Positions 1 through 5,933 are shown, numbered from the stretch's first letter. The stretch: DNA of 7,885 bases from Massilia sp. (GCA_003520365.1 DOUW01000067.1:287-8171); one strand, 5' to 3'. Notes: generated from the sequence alone by a model not told the origin. Numbers and translations: made by a program.

Positions 1-24
1 AGCGTCAAGAATATGCAGCGCTTG

Positions 25-50
25 CCGAAGGGTCTGTGCGCTCACGCACC
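25..50 (+). promoter_or_regulatory. Conserved inverted-repeat element, copy 1
   Basis: This 26-bp stretch matches positions 4681-4706 at 22 of 26 bases. Its core is GTGCG-CTCA-CGCAC (36-49), a 5-bp inverted repeat around four bases, preceded by GGGTCT. It lies 118 bp upstream of the Cys-pair protein gene. The length, the conservation of the flanks as well as the palindrome, and the presence in two non-coding regions next to envelope genes suggest a protein-binding site or an RNA leader structure. The binding factor is unknown. The element could equally serve a gene off the left edge. Confidence 0.4.
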
Positions 51-168
51 CTTATTTGCCTCTTTGATATGTCAAAAAAACATCTTGCTGTTGTGTTCGA
101 CACCGTACAGAAGCCCGTCCATAAACGGCGTAAAACGTCTCTTGCGTGTTGAAAAAGGAGTAAGGAAC

Positions 169-783
169 ATGACAACAAGAATGAGAAATGCGCAAGCGCT
201 GCTGGTCCTCGGCGCCGCCCTGTTGTGGCTGGGTCATGCCCGCGCCCAGGCCGTGACCACCCCGGCCCCGGCGGCAACGGCCGTGCCGGCGCAGCAACCC
301 GTCGCGGTACCGGATGCCAAGACCGCCTACGAACGTTCGCGCGACATGGCGGCAGCGAATTACAAGGCGGCGCGTGTCCGCTGCGACAGCCTCAGCGGCA
401 ATCCGCACGACGTGTGCGAGGCCGAGGCCAAGGCCGAGCGCGTGCGCACCGAGGAAGAGGCGGCAGCCGCCTACAAGAACACCCTGAAGGCTTATACCCA
501 GGCCCGCATGCGCATCGCGGACGCCAATTTCGCGCGCGACAAGGCGCGTTGCGGCGCCCTGGCGGGCAATGACCGCGACGTGTGCCTGAAGCAGGCCAAG
601 GCGGCCCAGGTCGCTGCCCAGGCCGACGCCACCGCGGACCGCAAGATGATCGAAGCGCGCAACAACGCGCGCGAAGACAAACTGACGGCGCAATACCGGG
701 TCGCGCTGCAGAAGTGCGACGCGTTTGCCGGCGCGGCGAAGGACCAGTGCGTCCAGGCCGCAAAAACCGCGTACGGCAAATGA
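169..783 (+). CDS. Secreted protein with three C-x10-C repeats (hypothetical, periplasmic)
   Basis: I do not recognise a function for this 204-residue protein. Residues 1-28 look like a Sec signal peptide: charged N-terminus, hydrophobic core ALLVLGAALLWLG, and cleavage near ARA or AQA. An Ala/Pro-rich linker follows to about residue 50, then an Ala/Lys/Arg/Glu-rich, probably helical body. Its six cysteines form three pairs, C72/C83, C128/C139 and C183/C194, each C-x10-C and spaced about 55 residues apart, in the pattern [RK]C[DG]x[LF][SA]GxxxDxC. This suggests a three-unit repeat with one disulfide per unit. The frame is open back to position 13, but the ATG at 169 follows a good AAGGAG and gives a proper signal peptide. 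The BON lipoprotein gene starts 79 bp downstream. Ala/Lys-rich proteins like this are sometimes labelled TolA-like in databases, probably only because of composition. The gene is secure; the role is unknown. Confidence 0.85.
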   Translation: MTTRMRNAQALLVLGAALLWLGHARAQAVTTPAPAATAVPAQQPVAVPDAKTAYERSRDMAAANYKAARVRCDSLSGNPHDVCEAEAKAERVRTEEEAAAAYKNTLKAYTQARMRIADANFARDKARCGALAGNDRDVCLKQAKAAQVAAQADATADRKMIEARNNAREDKLTAQYRVALQKCDAFAGAAKDQCVQAAKTAYGK

Positions 784-862
784 CGTACCGGTCCCGCTCT
801 TAGTGAGCAATCCAATGTTTTACCACGCTGTAACTTTGACCAACGATAGAAAGGGATACATC

Positions 863-1177
863 ATGAAAATCACCCAACGTCTCGCTACCGCCGTCTTCAC
901 TGGCGCCCTCGCATTCACCATGGCCGGTTGCGCTTCGAACCCGCAACGCGAAAGCGCCGGCGAATACATCGACGACAGCGTCATCACCGCCAAGGTGAAG
1001 GCCGCCTTTGCCGCCGACTCGACCGTGAAGGCAACCGAAATCAACGTCGAGACCTTCAAGGGCGACGTCCAGCTGTCGGGCTTCGTGGCCCAGCCGAGCG
1101 ACGCCCAGCGCGCCGTCGAGGTCGCACGCGGCGTGAAGGGTGTAACATCGGTCAAGAACGACATCCGCGTGAAGTAA
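863..1177 (+). CDS. BON-domain lipoprotein (OsmY-like)
   Basis: This is a 104-residue lipoprotein. Residues 1-22 form a lipoprotein signal ending in the lipobox MAGC, with C23 as the lipidated residue. Ala at +2 favours sorting to the outer membrane. Residues 36-104 form one BON domain: an initial DDSVITAKVKAAF helix, the INVETFKGDVQLSGFV strands, a second helix around DAQRAVEVARGVKGV, and the closing strand VKNDIRVK. BON domains are thought to bind phospholipid or other envelope surfaces and occur in OsmY and DolP/YraP. With a single BON domain this is shorter than OsmY or DolP, which have two; one-domain lipoproteins are common in Burkholderiales. The frame extends upstream to 725 inside the previous gene, but the ATG at 863 has AAAGGGA in front and gives the lipoprotein signal. 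It may share a transcript with the preceding gene. Confidence 0.9.
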   Translation: MKITQRLATAVFTGALAFTMAGCASNPQRESAGEYIDDSVITAKVKAAFAADSTVKATEINVETFKGDVQLSGFVAQPSDAQRAVEVARGVKGVTSVKNDIRVK

Positions 1178-1181
1178 TCCC

Positions 1182-1197
1182 CGCCGCCGGGGCGGCG
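1182..1197 (+). terminator. GC-rich hairpin after the BON gene (weak terminator candidate)
   Basis: Five bases after the BON stop, CGCCGCC and GGCGGCG form 7-bp arms separated by only two G residues; in practice the innermost pairs would open. No T-run follows, so this is at best a weak or Rho-assisted stop. It may instead be a transcript-stabilising hairpin between the lipoprotein gene and the AI-2E gene. Confidence 0.25.
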
Positions 1198-1226
1198 CGG
1201 ACCGGCAAACTCATATCGGCAAACAC

Positions 1227-2471
1227 ATGCAACTCGCCAGTCCTGGCTCGGCTCCCGCCGAGCCGCAGAAACCCGCCGCCCCTGGGGCAACACCGGCAAT
1301 CACGGCCGAGGCCGTGAAGCCGGAAGCCGTCGCCGGCTCGCCCGACGACCTGGCGCTCCATGCCGGAGGCCTGCGCCTCCCGATCCACGTCAACGCCCGC
1401 GGCCTGTCGCTGGGCATCCTGGCCACCGTCGCCTTCGTCTTCGCGCTGCAATGGGCGCAAAAATTCTTCGTGCCGCTACTGCTCGGCATTTTCATCGCTT
1501 ATACCCTGAGTCCGGTCGTGCGCTGGCTCGAGCGCGTGCGGATTCCGCGCCTGATCGGCGCGACCATCGTCACCGCCGCCTTGCTCGGCGGCCTGGGCGC
1601 GACCATGCTCCGGCTCCAGGACGAATTCATCAACATCCTCGACGAGCTGCCGACGCTGACCCAGAAAGTCAGCAAGCTGGTCGCCAGTGCCGCCGGCGGC
1701 GAGGGCTCGACCATCCAGCGGGTGCAGAAGGCGGCCGCCGAGCTCGAACAGGCCACCGCCAATGTCGGCGCCAATCCGCGCCTGATCCAGCGCCGCCCGA
1801 CGCTGGCCCAGCAGTCGTCGAGCTTCCGGCTCACCGACTGGTTGCTGGCCGGCTCGGTCGGCCTGGCTGCCTTCGTCACCCAGGCCACCATGGTGGTGTT
1901 CCTGGTGTTCTTCCTGCTGCTCGCGGGCGATACCTTCAAGCGCAAGCTGGTCAAGCTGACCGGCCCCTCGCTGACGCGGAAAAAAGTGACCGTGCATATC
2001 CTGGACGACATCAATACCTCGATCCAGAACTACATGTTCATGCTGTTGGTGACGAACGTCCTGCTGGCGCTCCTGATGTGGGTGGCGCTGCGCGCGATCG
2101 GGCTGAATAACGCCGGCGCCTGGGCCATCTTTGCCGGCGTGGCCCACATCATGCCTTACTTCGGCCCCTTGCTGATCACCTCGGCCACCGGGCTGGTCGC
2201 TTTCATGCAGTTCGAGTCGCTGCGCATGGTGATCCTGGTGGCGGGTGCCTCGATGGGCATCGCCACCCTGGTTGGCATGGTCGTGACGACCTGGATGACC
2301 GGCAAGATCGCAAAGATGAACCCGGCCGCCGTTTTTGTGAGCCTGCTGTTCTGGGGCTGGCTGTGGGGCATGTGGGGCTTGTTGCTCGGTGTGCCCGTGG
2401 TGGTGGTGCTGAAGGTGGTGGCCGAGCGGGTCGAGGGAATGGAAGCGCTGGCCGAACTGCTGGGAGAATAG
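1227..2471 (+). CDS. AI-2E family transporter (PerM/YhhT-type membrane protein)
   Basis: This 414-residue inner-membrane protein has the layout of the AI-2E/PerM/TqsA family (UPF0118). Hydrophobic segments lie at about 59-75, 78-97, 108-127, 206-234, 270-290, 295-325, 333-355 and 367-398. A long soluble stretch between segments 3 and 4 (about 130-205) is helical and charged. Family signatures include HIMPYFGPLL at 307-316 and GWLWGMWGLLLGVP at 377-390. Members are linked to autoinducer-2 export (TqsA) or to ion antiport in other bacteria; the substrate cannot be told from sequence. Residues 1-57 are an Ala/Pro-rich extension that the core fold does not need. The ATG at 1227 is the only reasonable start, since the next Met is at residue 127, yet no clear Shine-Dalgarno precedes it. 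The 49-bp gap to the BON gene allows co-transcription. Confidence 0.9.
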   Translation: MQLASPGSAPAEPQKPAAPGATPAITAEAVKPEAVAGSPDDLALHAGGLRLPIHVNARGLSLGILATVAFVFALQWAQKFFVPLLLGIFIAYTLSPVVRWLERVRIPRLIGATIVTAALLGGLGATMLRLQDEFINILDELPTLTQKVSKLVASAAGGEGSTIQRVQKAAAELEQATANVGANPRLIQRRPTLAQQSSSFRLTDWLLAGSVGLAAFVTQATMVVFLVFFLLLAGDTFKRKLVKLTGPSLTRKKVTVHILDDINTSIQNYMFMLLVTNVLLALLMWVALRAIGLNNAGAWAIFAGVAHIMPYFGPLLITSATGLVAFMQFESLRMVILVAGASMGIATLVGMVVTTWMTGKIAKMNPAAVFVSLLFWGWLWGMWGLLLGVPVVVVLKVVAERVEGMEALAELLGE

Positions 2472-2489
2472 CCGCCGGCCAGCGGAGCA

Positions 2490-2519
2490 GGGAAGGCATC
2501 CTGCGCCAGGCGCCTTCCC
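2490..2519. terminator. Hairpin between convergent genes (possible bidirectional terminator)
   Basis: GGGAAGGC (2490-2497) pairs with GCCTTCCC (2512-2519). Inside, CCTG (2500-2503) pairs with CAGG (2507-2510) around a CGC loop, giving about 12 bp of stem with a small internal loop. It sits between the stop of the AI-2E gene and the stop of the convergent yihY-like gene, where a shared terminator is expected. Neither side has a strong T-run, so efficiency is uncertain. Confidence 0.5.
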
Positions 2520-2537
2520 GCCGCAGGACTTGGTTTC

Positions 2538-3452
2538 TCAGGCCATGCGCTTGACGTTCCTGGCGCCGGTTTCGTGGTCCGGCTTGTGGCGCAGGCTGCC
2601 CAGCTGCAGCGCATACTGGCGGGCGAACTCGGCGCCGAGGAAGAAGATCTGGGCCGAATAATATACCCACAGCAGCAGGGCGATCAGGGAACCTGCTGCA
2701 CCGAAGCTGCTGGCCGCGCCGCTGTTGCCGATATACAGTCCAATGCCGAATTTCCCCAGAGTGAACATGGCCGCGGTGCCGAGGGCGCCGATGGTCACGT
2801 CATGCCAGGACAGCTTGATGCGCGGCAGCAGCTTGTAGATCACGCCGAACAGGGTGGCAATGACGAGGAAGCTGATGCACGAGGAAATCCAGCCGACGAT
2901 GACCGAGGCTTCCTTGTACATGCCGCCGAAGTAGTTCTCGACCACCGCCATCGCCGCGCTCACCACCAGCGACACCATCAGCAGGAAGCCCAGCACCAGG
3001 ATCAGGCCGAAGGAGAGCAGGCGCGTGCGCACCGTGTCCCACCAGCTCGCATCCTTCGGCGCCGGCACGCCCCAGATCTCGTCCAGGCTGTCCTTCAGCT
3101 CGGCAAACACGGTGGTGGCGCCGACCAGCAGCAGGATGGTCGCGACGATAGTTGCCAGGCGTCCGGACTCCTTGTTCTGCGCACCGGCGAGCACGGTCTG
3201 GATGGTGTCGGCGCCCTGGGCCCCGACCAGGCCGCGCAATTCGTTGAACAATTGCCCGCGTGCCGCATCGGCGCCATAGAAGAAGCCGGCGACCGCAATG
3301 ACCAGCACCAGGATGGGCGCGAGCGAAAACAGGGTATAGAAAGCCAGGGCGGCACCCTTGCTGGACGCGCGGTGGGCCAGCCATTCGGTGACCGCGCAAC
3401 GCATCACGTGGATGATCTGGCGTGAGAATGGAAGCCATTTTTTTACAGCCAT
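2538..3452 (-). CDS. YihY/BrkB family inner-membrane protein
   Basis: This 304-residue protein belongs to the YihY/BrkB (UPF0761, formerly ribonuclease BN-like) family; E. coli YihY is of similar length. Six membrane segments are visible at about 33-58, 98-118, 145-171, 184-206, 218-240 and 251-276. Family features include ALAFYTLFSLAP near the first segment, LDEIWGVP at 123-130, the LP pair at 209-210, and the C-terminal YYSAQIFFLGAEFARQYA block at 264-281. The biochemical role is unsettled; BrkB was named for serum resistance in Bordetella, and the older RNase BN assignment was withdrawn. The ATG at 3452 has GGAGGA six bases upstream. The gene lies 105 bp downstream of ompA on the same strand, with an intrinsic terminator ending just before its ribosome-binding site, so its own supply of transcript is not obvious. 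The last 20 residues are charged and probably cytoplasmic. Confidence 0.92.
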   Translation of the reverse strand: MAVKKWLPFSRQIIHVMRCAVTEWLAHRASSKGAALAFYTLFSLAPILVLVIAVAGFFYGADAARGQLFNELRGLVGAQGADTIQTVLAGAQNKESGRLATIVATILLLVGATTVFAELKDSLDEIWGVPAPKDASWWDTVRTRLLSFGLILVLGFLLMVSLVVSAAMAVVENYFGGMYKEASVIVGWISSCISFLVIATLFGVIYKLLPRIKLSWHDVTIGALGTAAMFTLGKFGIGLYIGNSGAASSFGAAGSLIALLLWVYYSAQIFFLGAEFARQYALQLGSLRHKPDHETGARNVKRMA

Positions 3453-3466
3453 ACCGGATCCTCCAG

Positions 3467-3494
3467 AAAAGAAAAAAGGGGCACGAGGCCCCTT
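3467..3494 (-). terminator. Intrinsic terminator of ompA
   Basis: Read on the minus strand, AAGGGGC (3494-3488), a CTCGT loop and GCCCCTT (3482-3476) form a 7-bp GC-rich stem. The downstream arm runs into six T residues (3477-3472), then C and four more T. This is a textbook Rho-independent terminator 63 bp after the ompA stop. It ends only about 14 bp before the yihY start codon. Confidence 0.88.
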
Positions 3495-3504
3495 GTGGTG
3501 TGGG

Positions 3505-3549
3505 CGGCCAGCGAACGCCCGTTGGAACAGGCCGATGCCTCGCTGGCCG
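3505..3549 (-). other. Second inverted repeat in the ompA 3' region
   Basis: CGGCCAGCGA (3505-3514) and TCGCTGGCCG (3540-3549) are perfect 10-bp arms separated by 25 bases. They begin nine bases after the ompA stop and precede the intrinsic terminator on the same transcript. The hairpin may protect the ompA mRNA 3' end or form part of a processed 3'-UTR RNA. No T-run follows it, so it is not a terminator by itself. Confidence 0.45.
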
Positions 3550-3557
3550 GGGTCACA

Positions 3558-4598
3558 TTACTGCACGCGCTTCTCGATCGTGATCTGCTCGACTTCGACG
3601 CGGCGGTTCGGTTCCAGGCAAGCGATCAGCTCGGCACGCTTCTTCTGGTTGCACTCGACGACCGGGTTTGCTTCGCCCTTGCCGACGGCGTTCAGGCGGC
3701 CGGCGTCGACGCCCTTGCTGACCAGGTAGTCACGCACGGCGTTGGCACGGCGCTCCGACAGCTTCTGGTTGTACTTTTCCGAACCCAGGCGGTCGGTGTA
3801 GCCAGTGATGTCGACGTTGGTGATGCTGGTGTCGGCTTGCAGGGCAGCGGCGATCTCGTCCAGGCGCGGCGCCGGCATGCGCAGTTCGGCCTTGTCGAAG
3901 TCAAACATCTTCGAGGCTTCCAGCGTGACCTTCTCGAAGCGTGCCGGCGGCGGCGGCGGCGGAGCGACCGGAGCCGGTGCTGGCGGCGGGGCCTCGACGA
4001 CCGGGGCTGGAGCCGGTGCCGGCGGTGCTGGCGGCGGGTTGAAGGCGTAGTTCAGGCCGACGGTGACGTACTTGTTGTTGCTCTGCTTGAAGCCGTACAG
4101 CTCGTCGTCGCGCAGGAAGCCGCGCACCGAGCGGATGTCTGCCTGCAGGCTCCACTGCGGGCTCAGGTCGGCCTGGAAGCCGATACCGGCGGTGGCGTAA
4201 GGGGAGTTCTTGCTGACACGGCGCAGCGGATTGTCAACCTTGTCGCGCTCGGCGCCGACGCCGAACAGGACGAATGGGCGGAAGCGCTCACGCGACAGCA
4301 TCAGCAGCGCATCGACGCCCAGCAGGGTCTGGCGATACTCCGCAGGGCCGTCTTCGGAACGGGCATGGGTGGCGCCGATCTGGATGTCCCAGTAGCGGTG
4401 CACTGCCTTACCGAACTTCAGGCCGCCGCCCCAGTCCTTGTGGTCGGTGCCGAAATCGGCGTCGGGCTTGATGCCGACGACGCTTGGCTGGATGTACCAG
4501 GACGGGTTGATGGTCGCGCTCGGCGCTTCTTGAGCCAGCGTGGTGCCGGCGGCGCAGAACATGGCGACGGCCAGGGCGATCTTCTTCGAATTATTCAC
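3558..4598 (-). CDS. ompA: OmpA family outer-membrane protein
   Basis: This 346-residue protein has the two-domain OmpA plan. Residues 1-22 are a signal peptide cut after TTLA. Residues 23-186 carry alternating aromatic/polar strands of an OmpA-like beta-barrel. Residues 187-219 are a Pro/Ala-rich hinge, and 220-343 an OmpA C-terminal domain that binds peptidoglycan. In that domain D269 (GYTDRLGS) and R284 (LSERRANAV) match the diaminopimelate-binding Asp and Arg of E. coli OmpA with the same spacing. C316 and C327 match its conserved disulfide, and the closing EPNRRVEVE is typical. The role is to anchor outer membrane to cell wall, with possible slow porin activity. The frame is open to 4739, but the GTG at 4598 has GGGAG eight bases upstream and gives a clean signal peptide, so I take GTG as start. 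The 82-bp leader starts beside the inverted-repeat element at 4681-4706. Confidence 0.93.
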   Translation of the reverse strand: MNNSKKIALAVAMFCAAGTTLAQEAPSATINPSWYIQPSVVGIKPDADFGTDHKDWGGGLKFGKAVHRYWDIQIGATHARSEDGPAEYRQTLLGVDALLMLSRERFRPFVLFGVGAERDKVDNPLRRVSKNSPYATAGIGFQADLSPQWSLQADIRSVRGFLRDDELYGFKQSNNKYVTVGLNYAFNPPPAPPAPAPAPVVEAPPPAPAPVAPPPPPPARFEKVTLEASKMFDFDKAELRMPAPRLDEIAAALQADTSITNVDITGYTDRLGSEKYNQKLSERRANAVRDYLVSKGVDAGRLNAVGKGEANPVVECNQKKRAELIACLEPNRRVEVEQITIEKRVQ

Positions 4599-4680
4599 AG
4601 GAAACTCCCATAAGTTGAAAGGTAGGGTGACATCGCATGCCTTGACAGTGATGTTGGAGTGAAGAGTACGAGGCCGAGTT

Positions 4681-4706
4681 CCGATGGGTCCGTGCGCTAG
4701 CGCACC
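4681..4706. promoter_or_regulatory. Conserved inverted-repeat element, copy 2
   Basis: This copy contains the perfect 14-bp palindrome GTGCGCTAGCGCAC (4692-4705) preceded by GGGTCC. It matches positions 25-50 at 22 of 26 bases, with the same flanking CCGA and GGGTC. It lies 82 bp upstream of the ompA start codon, so it is either a regulator site near the ompA promoter or a hairpin in the ompA leader RNA. A second reading is that it serves the winged-helix gene 354 bp away. Confidence 0.45.
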
Positions 4707-4738
4707 TATAGGAACTGCTGAGTGACAAAACCGCAACA

Positions 4739-4772
4739 TTGTTATCTTCTTCAGGGCGTCCCTATATATAGA
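4739..4772. promoter_or_regulatory. Possible promoter core around CTATATATAG
   Basis: On the plus strand TTGTTA (4739-4744) is followed after 18 bp by TATATA (4763-4768), a partial match to sigma-70 -35 and -10 boxes that would start transcription toward the winged-helix gene with a leader near 285 nt. The CTATATATAG core is itself palindromic, so on the minus strand it could serve as the -10 for ompA. TCCCT and AGGGA flank it as short inverted arms. The match is modest and direction is undecided. Confidence 0.25.
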
Positions 4773-5060
4773 GGGAAGACTCGACGCGAAAATTGGAGGA
4801 ATGTTTCTAATTTTCTACACTTCTGTCGTCATTCTACAACAAGCCGGAAATTTGCCTGCGAACTCTTGATTTTGAGCAGGAAAAAAATTGTCGAAATGCC
4901 TGGTGGAATTTTGCCAATGTGGGCTGGCGCACAGACCGGCCGGGCTGACGCAGGCAATCTTGTGGCCAGTTAAGCGGAACCCGAGGTGTTGTCAGGGTGT
5001 CAGACGACACACAGCGACCCGGACCACACAGTCTCTCTCTATCTAACGGAGTACACCAAC

Positions 5061-5675
5061 ATGCATGCAACGACTCATCACAACGCGGTGCAAGGCGAAC
5101 ACGGCGCAGTGCACACTTCCAGCAACTCAGCGCTGATCGAACGCGTGCCGCCCCAGCCGACCGAACGTGCGCCGATCTCGCTGGCGCCGATCGAGCGTGT
5201 GCGGTCGACCTCTGCCACCCAGCGTCGGATCGAGAACATGCAAAAGCTCATCAACGAACTGTCGACCCATGAAATGCTCGCCGACGAGATTGCATGGTTC
5301 CTCAAATTCTCGCCGTCCGGCGCACGCAAGTACATCCGCGACCTGCGCGAAGCCGGCGTCATCGAACTGGCCCGCTACATCGAAGGCACCGCCACCTACC
5401 TGGGCAAGGCCGTCTACCAGATCTGCCCGGACCAGGAGCGCGTCAAGGCCTTCCTGGCCGCGATCTGCCAGCCGAAGCGCGAAGGCGCCGCCCCGCGCAA
5501 GGAGCGTCCGGGCCTGCGCGAGCAGAGCATGGCCGGCAGCGGCCGCCACTTCCACATCCTGGCCGACGACACCCACTACGCGATCCGCGTGAACCGCAGC
5601 CCGGTCACCCGCGATCCGCTGGTCGCCGCGCTGTTCGGCCCAGCCCCGAACCAGGTCGCCAAAGAGCGCACCTAA
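5061..5675 (+). CDS. Putative winged-helix DNA-binding protein (hypothetical regulator)
   Basis: I do not recognise a named family for this 204-residue protein. Residues 1-50 are polar, His/Ser/Pro-rich and probably disordered. Residues about 55-120 read as a winged helix-turn-helix: helix 1 RRIENMQKLINEL, helix 2 THEMLADEIAWFLKF, recognition helix SPSGARKYIRDLREAGVIEL, then a wing with ARYIEGTATYLGKAVYQI. A basic linker follows (about 135-160), then a conserved-looking tail with HFHILADDTHYAIRV and RDPLVAALFGPAP. A similar short tail occurs, as I recall, in other Burkholderiales DNA-binding proteins of unknown role. The frame is open from a GTG at 4986, but the ATG at 5061 is preceded by CGGAGT eight bases upstream, and the extra residues look unlike protein. 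It is divergent from ompA, so control of ompA or of itself is a natural guess. No effector domain or transmitter-accepting Asp site was seen. Confidence 0.75.
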   Translation: MHATTHHNAVQGEHGAVHTSSNSALIERVPPQPTERAPISLAPIERVRSTSATQRRIENMQKLINELSTHEMLADEIAWFLKFSPSGARKYIRDLREAGVIELARYIEGTATYLGKAVYQICPDQERVKAFLAAICQPKREGAAPRKERPGLREQSMAGSGRHFHILADDTHYAIRVNRSPVTRDPLVAALFGPAPNQVAKERT

Positions 5676-5753
5676 GCCGTACACACGCCTGCCGGAAGGG
5701 CGCGGTGGTGGAGACCCGCGGCGCCCTCCTGATTCGACGATCGCTGTCGTCAC

Positions 5754-5782
5754 GCACACGCCGCGCACTGCGCGGCGTGTGC
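5754..5782. terminator. Long perfect GC-rich hairpin (terminator-like)
   Basis: Fourteen-base arms (5754-5767 and 5769-5782) are exact inverted repeats around a single C at 5768; with a realistic loop, about 12-13 bp would pair. It begins 79 bp after the winged-helix gene stop and is followed by CCGTTAACG, not a T-run. It may stop transcription with Rho's help, protect the upstream mRNA, or bind a protein. A weaker GGGCGC/GCGCCC pair lies just upstream at about 5698-5726. Confidence 0.45.
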
Positions 5783-5933
5783 CGTTAACGCGTCGCGTCA
5801 TCCCGGTCGCGTCACCCGGGCCACGCACCCCGGACGCAGCCGGTCATTTCCTGCCGTTGAAATCCCGTCAACAGGCCCCAAGTTCGGCGGGTGCGGCGCT
5901 CTGCCGCGTCCCGCTAACGGAAAAGGAAACCCC

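Larger units (their letters stand above)
4599..5060. other. Divergent intergenic region between ompA and the winged-helix gene
   Basis: No convincing gene is seen in these 462 bases; short open frames here lack ribosome-binding sites and homology. The stretch from about 4730 to 4920 is visibly richer in A and T than the genes on either side, as expected for promoters. It contains the ompA leader, the second inverted-repeat element (4681-4706), a CTATATATAG motif at 4762-4771, a run of seven A at 4881-4887, and a small inverted repeat GTGTC-AGAC-GACAC at 4997-5010 about 50 bp before the winged-helix gene. Promoters for both genes should lie here. Confidence 0.7.

Noticed and set aside
63..76. 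TTTGA-TATG-TCAAA inverted repeat before the first gene
   Set aside because: Arms of only five AT-rich bases are expected by chance; no paired promoter boxes with proper spacing were found around it.
52..810. 252-codon minus-strand frame opposite the Cys-pair protein
   Set aside because: The plus-strand gene has a signal peptide, regular cysteine repeat and ribosome-binding site; the minus frame has none.
2574..3425. 283-codon plus-strand frame opposite yihY
   Set aside because: Gln/Ala/Asp/Gly-rich antisense artefact opposite a clear six-segment membrane protein.
3940..4045. Low-complexity GGC/GCC-rich tract that looks like a DNA repeat
   Set aside because: It simply encodes the Pro/Ala-rich hinge of OmpA on the minus strand.
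3495..4613. 372-codon open frame on the plus strand opposite ompA
   Set aside because: It is antisense to a clear ompA gene, has no ribosome-binding site and its protein is a compositional artefact of GC-rich DNA.
4722..4973. 83-codon plus-strand frame in the ompA upstream region
   Set aside because: No ribosome-binding site and a composition unlike the genes; it falls in the AT-enriched regulatory gap.
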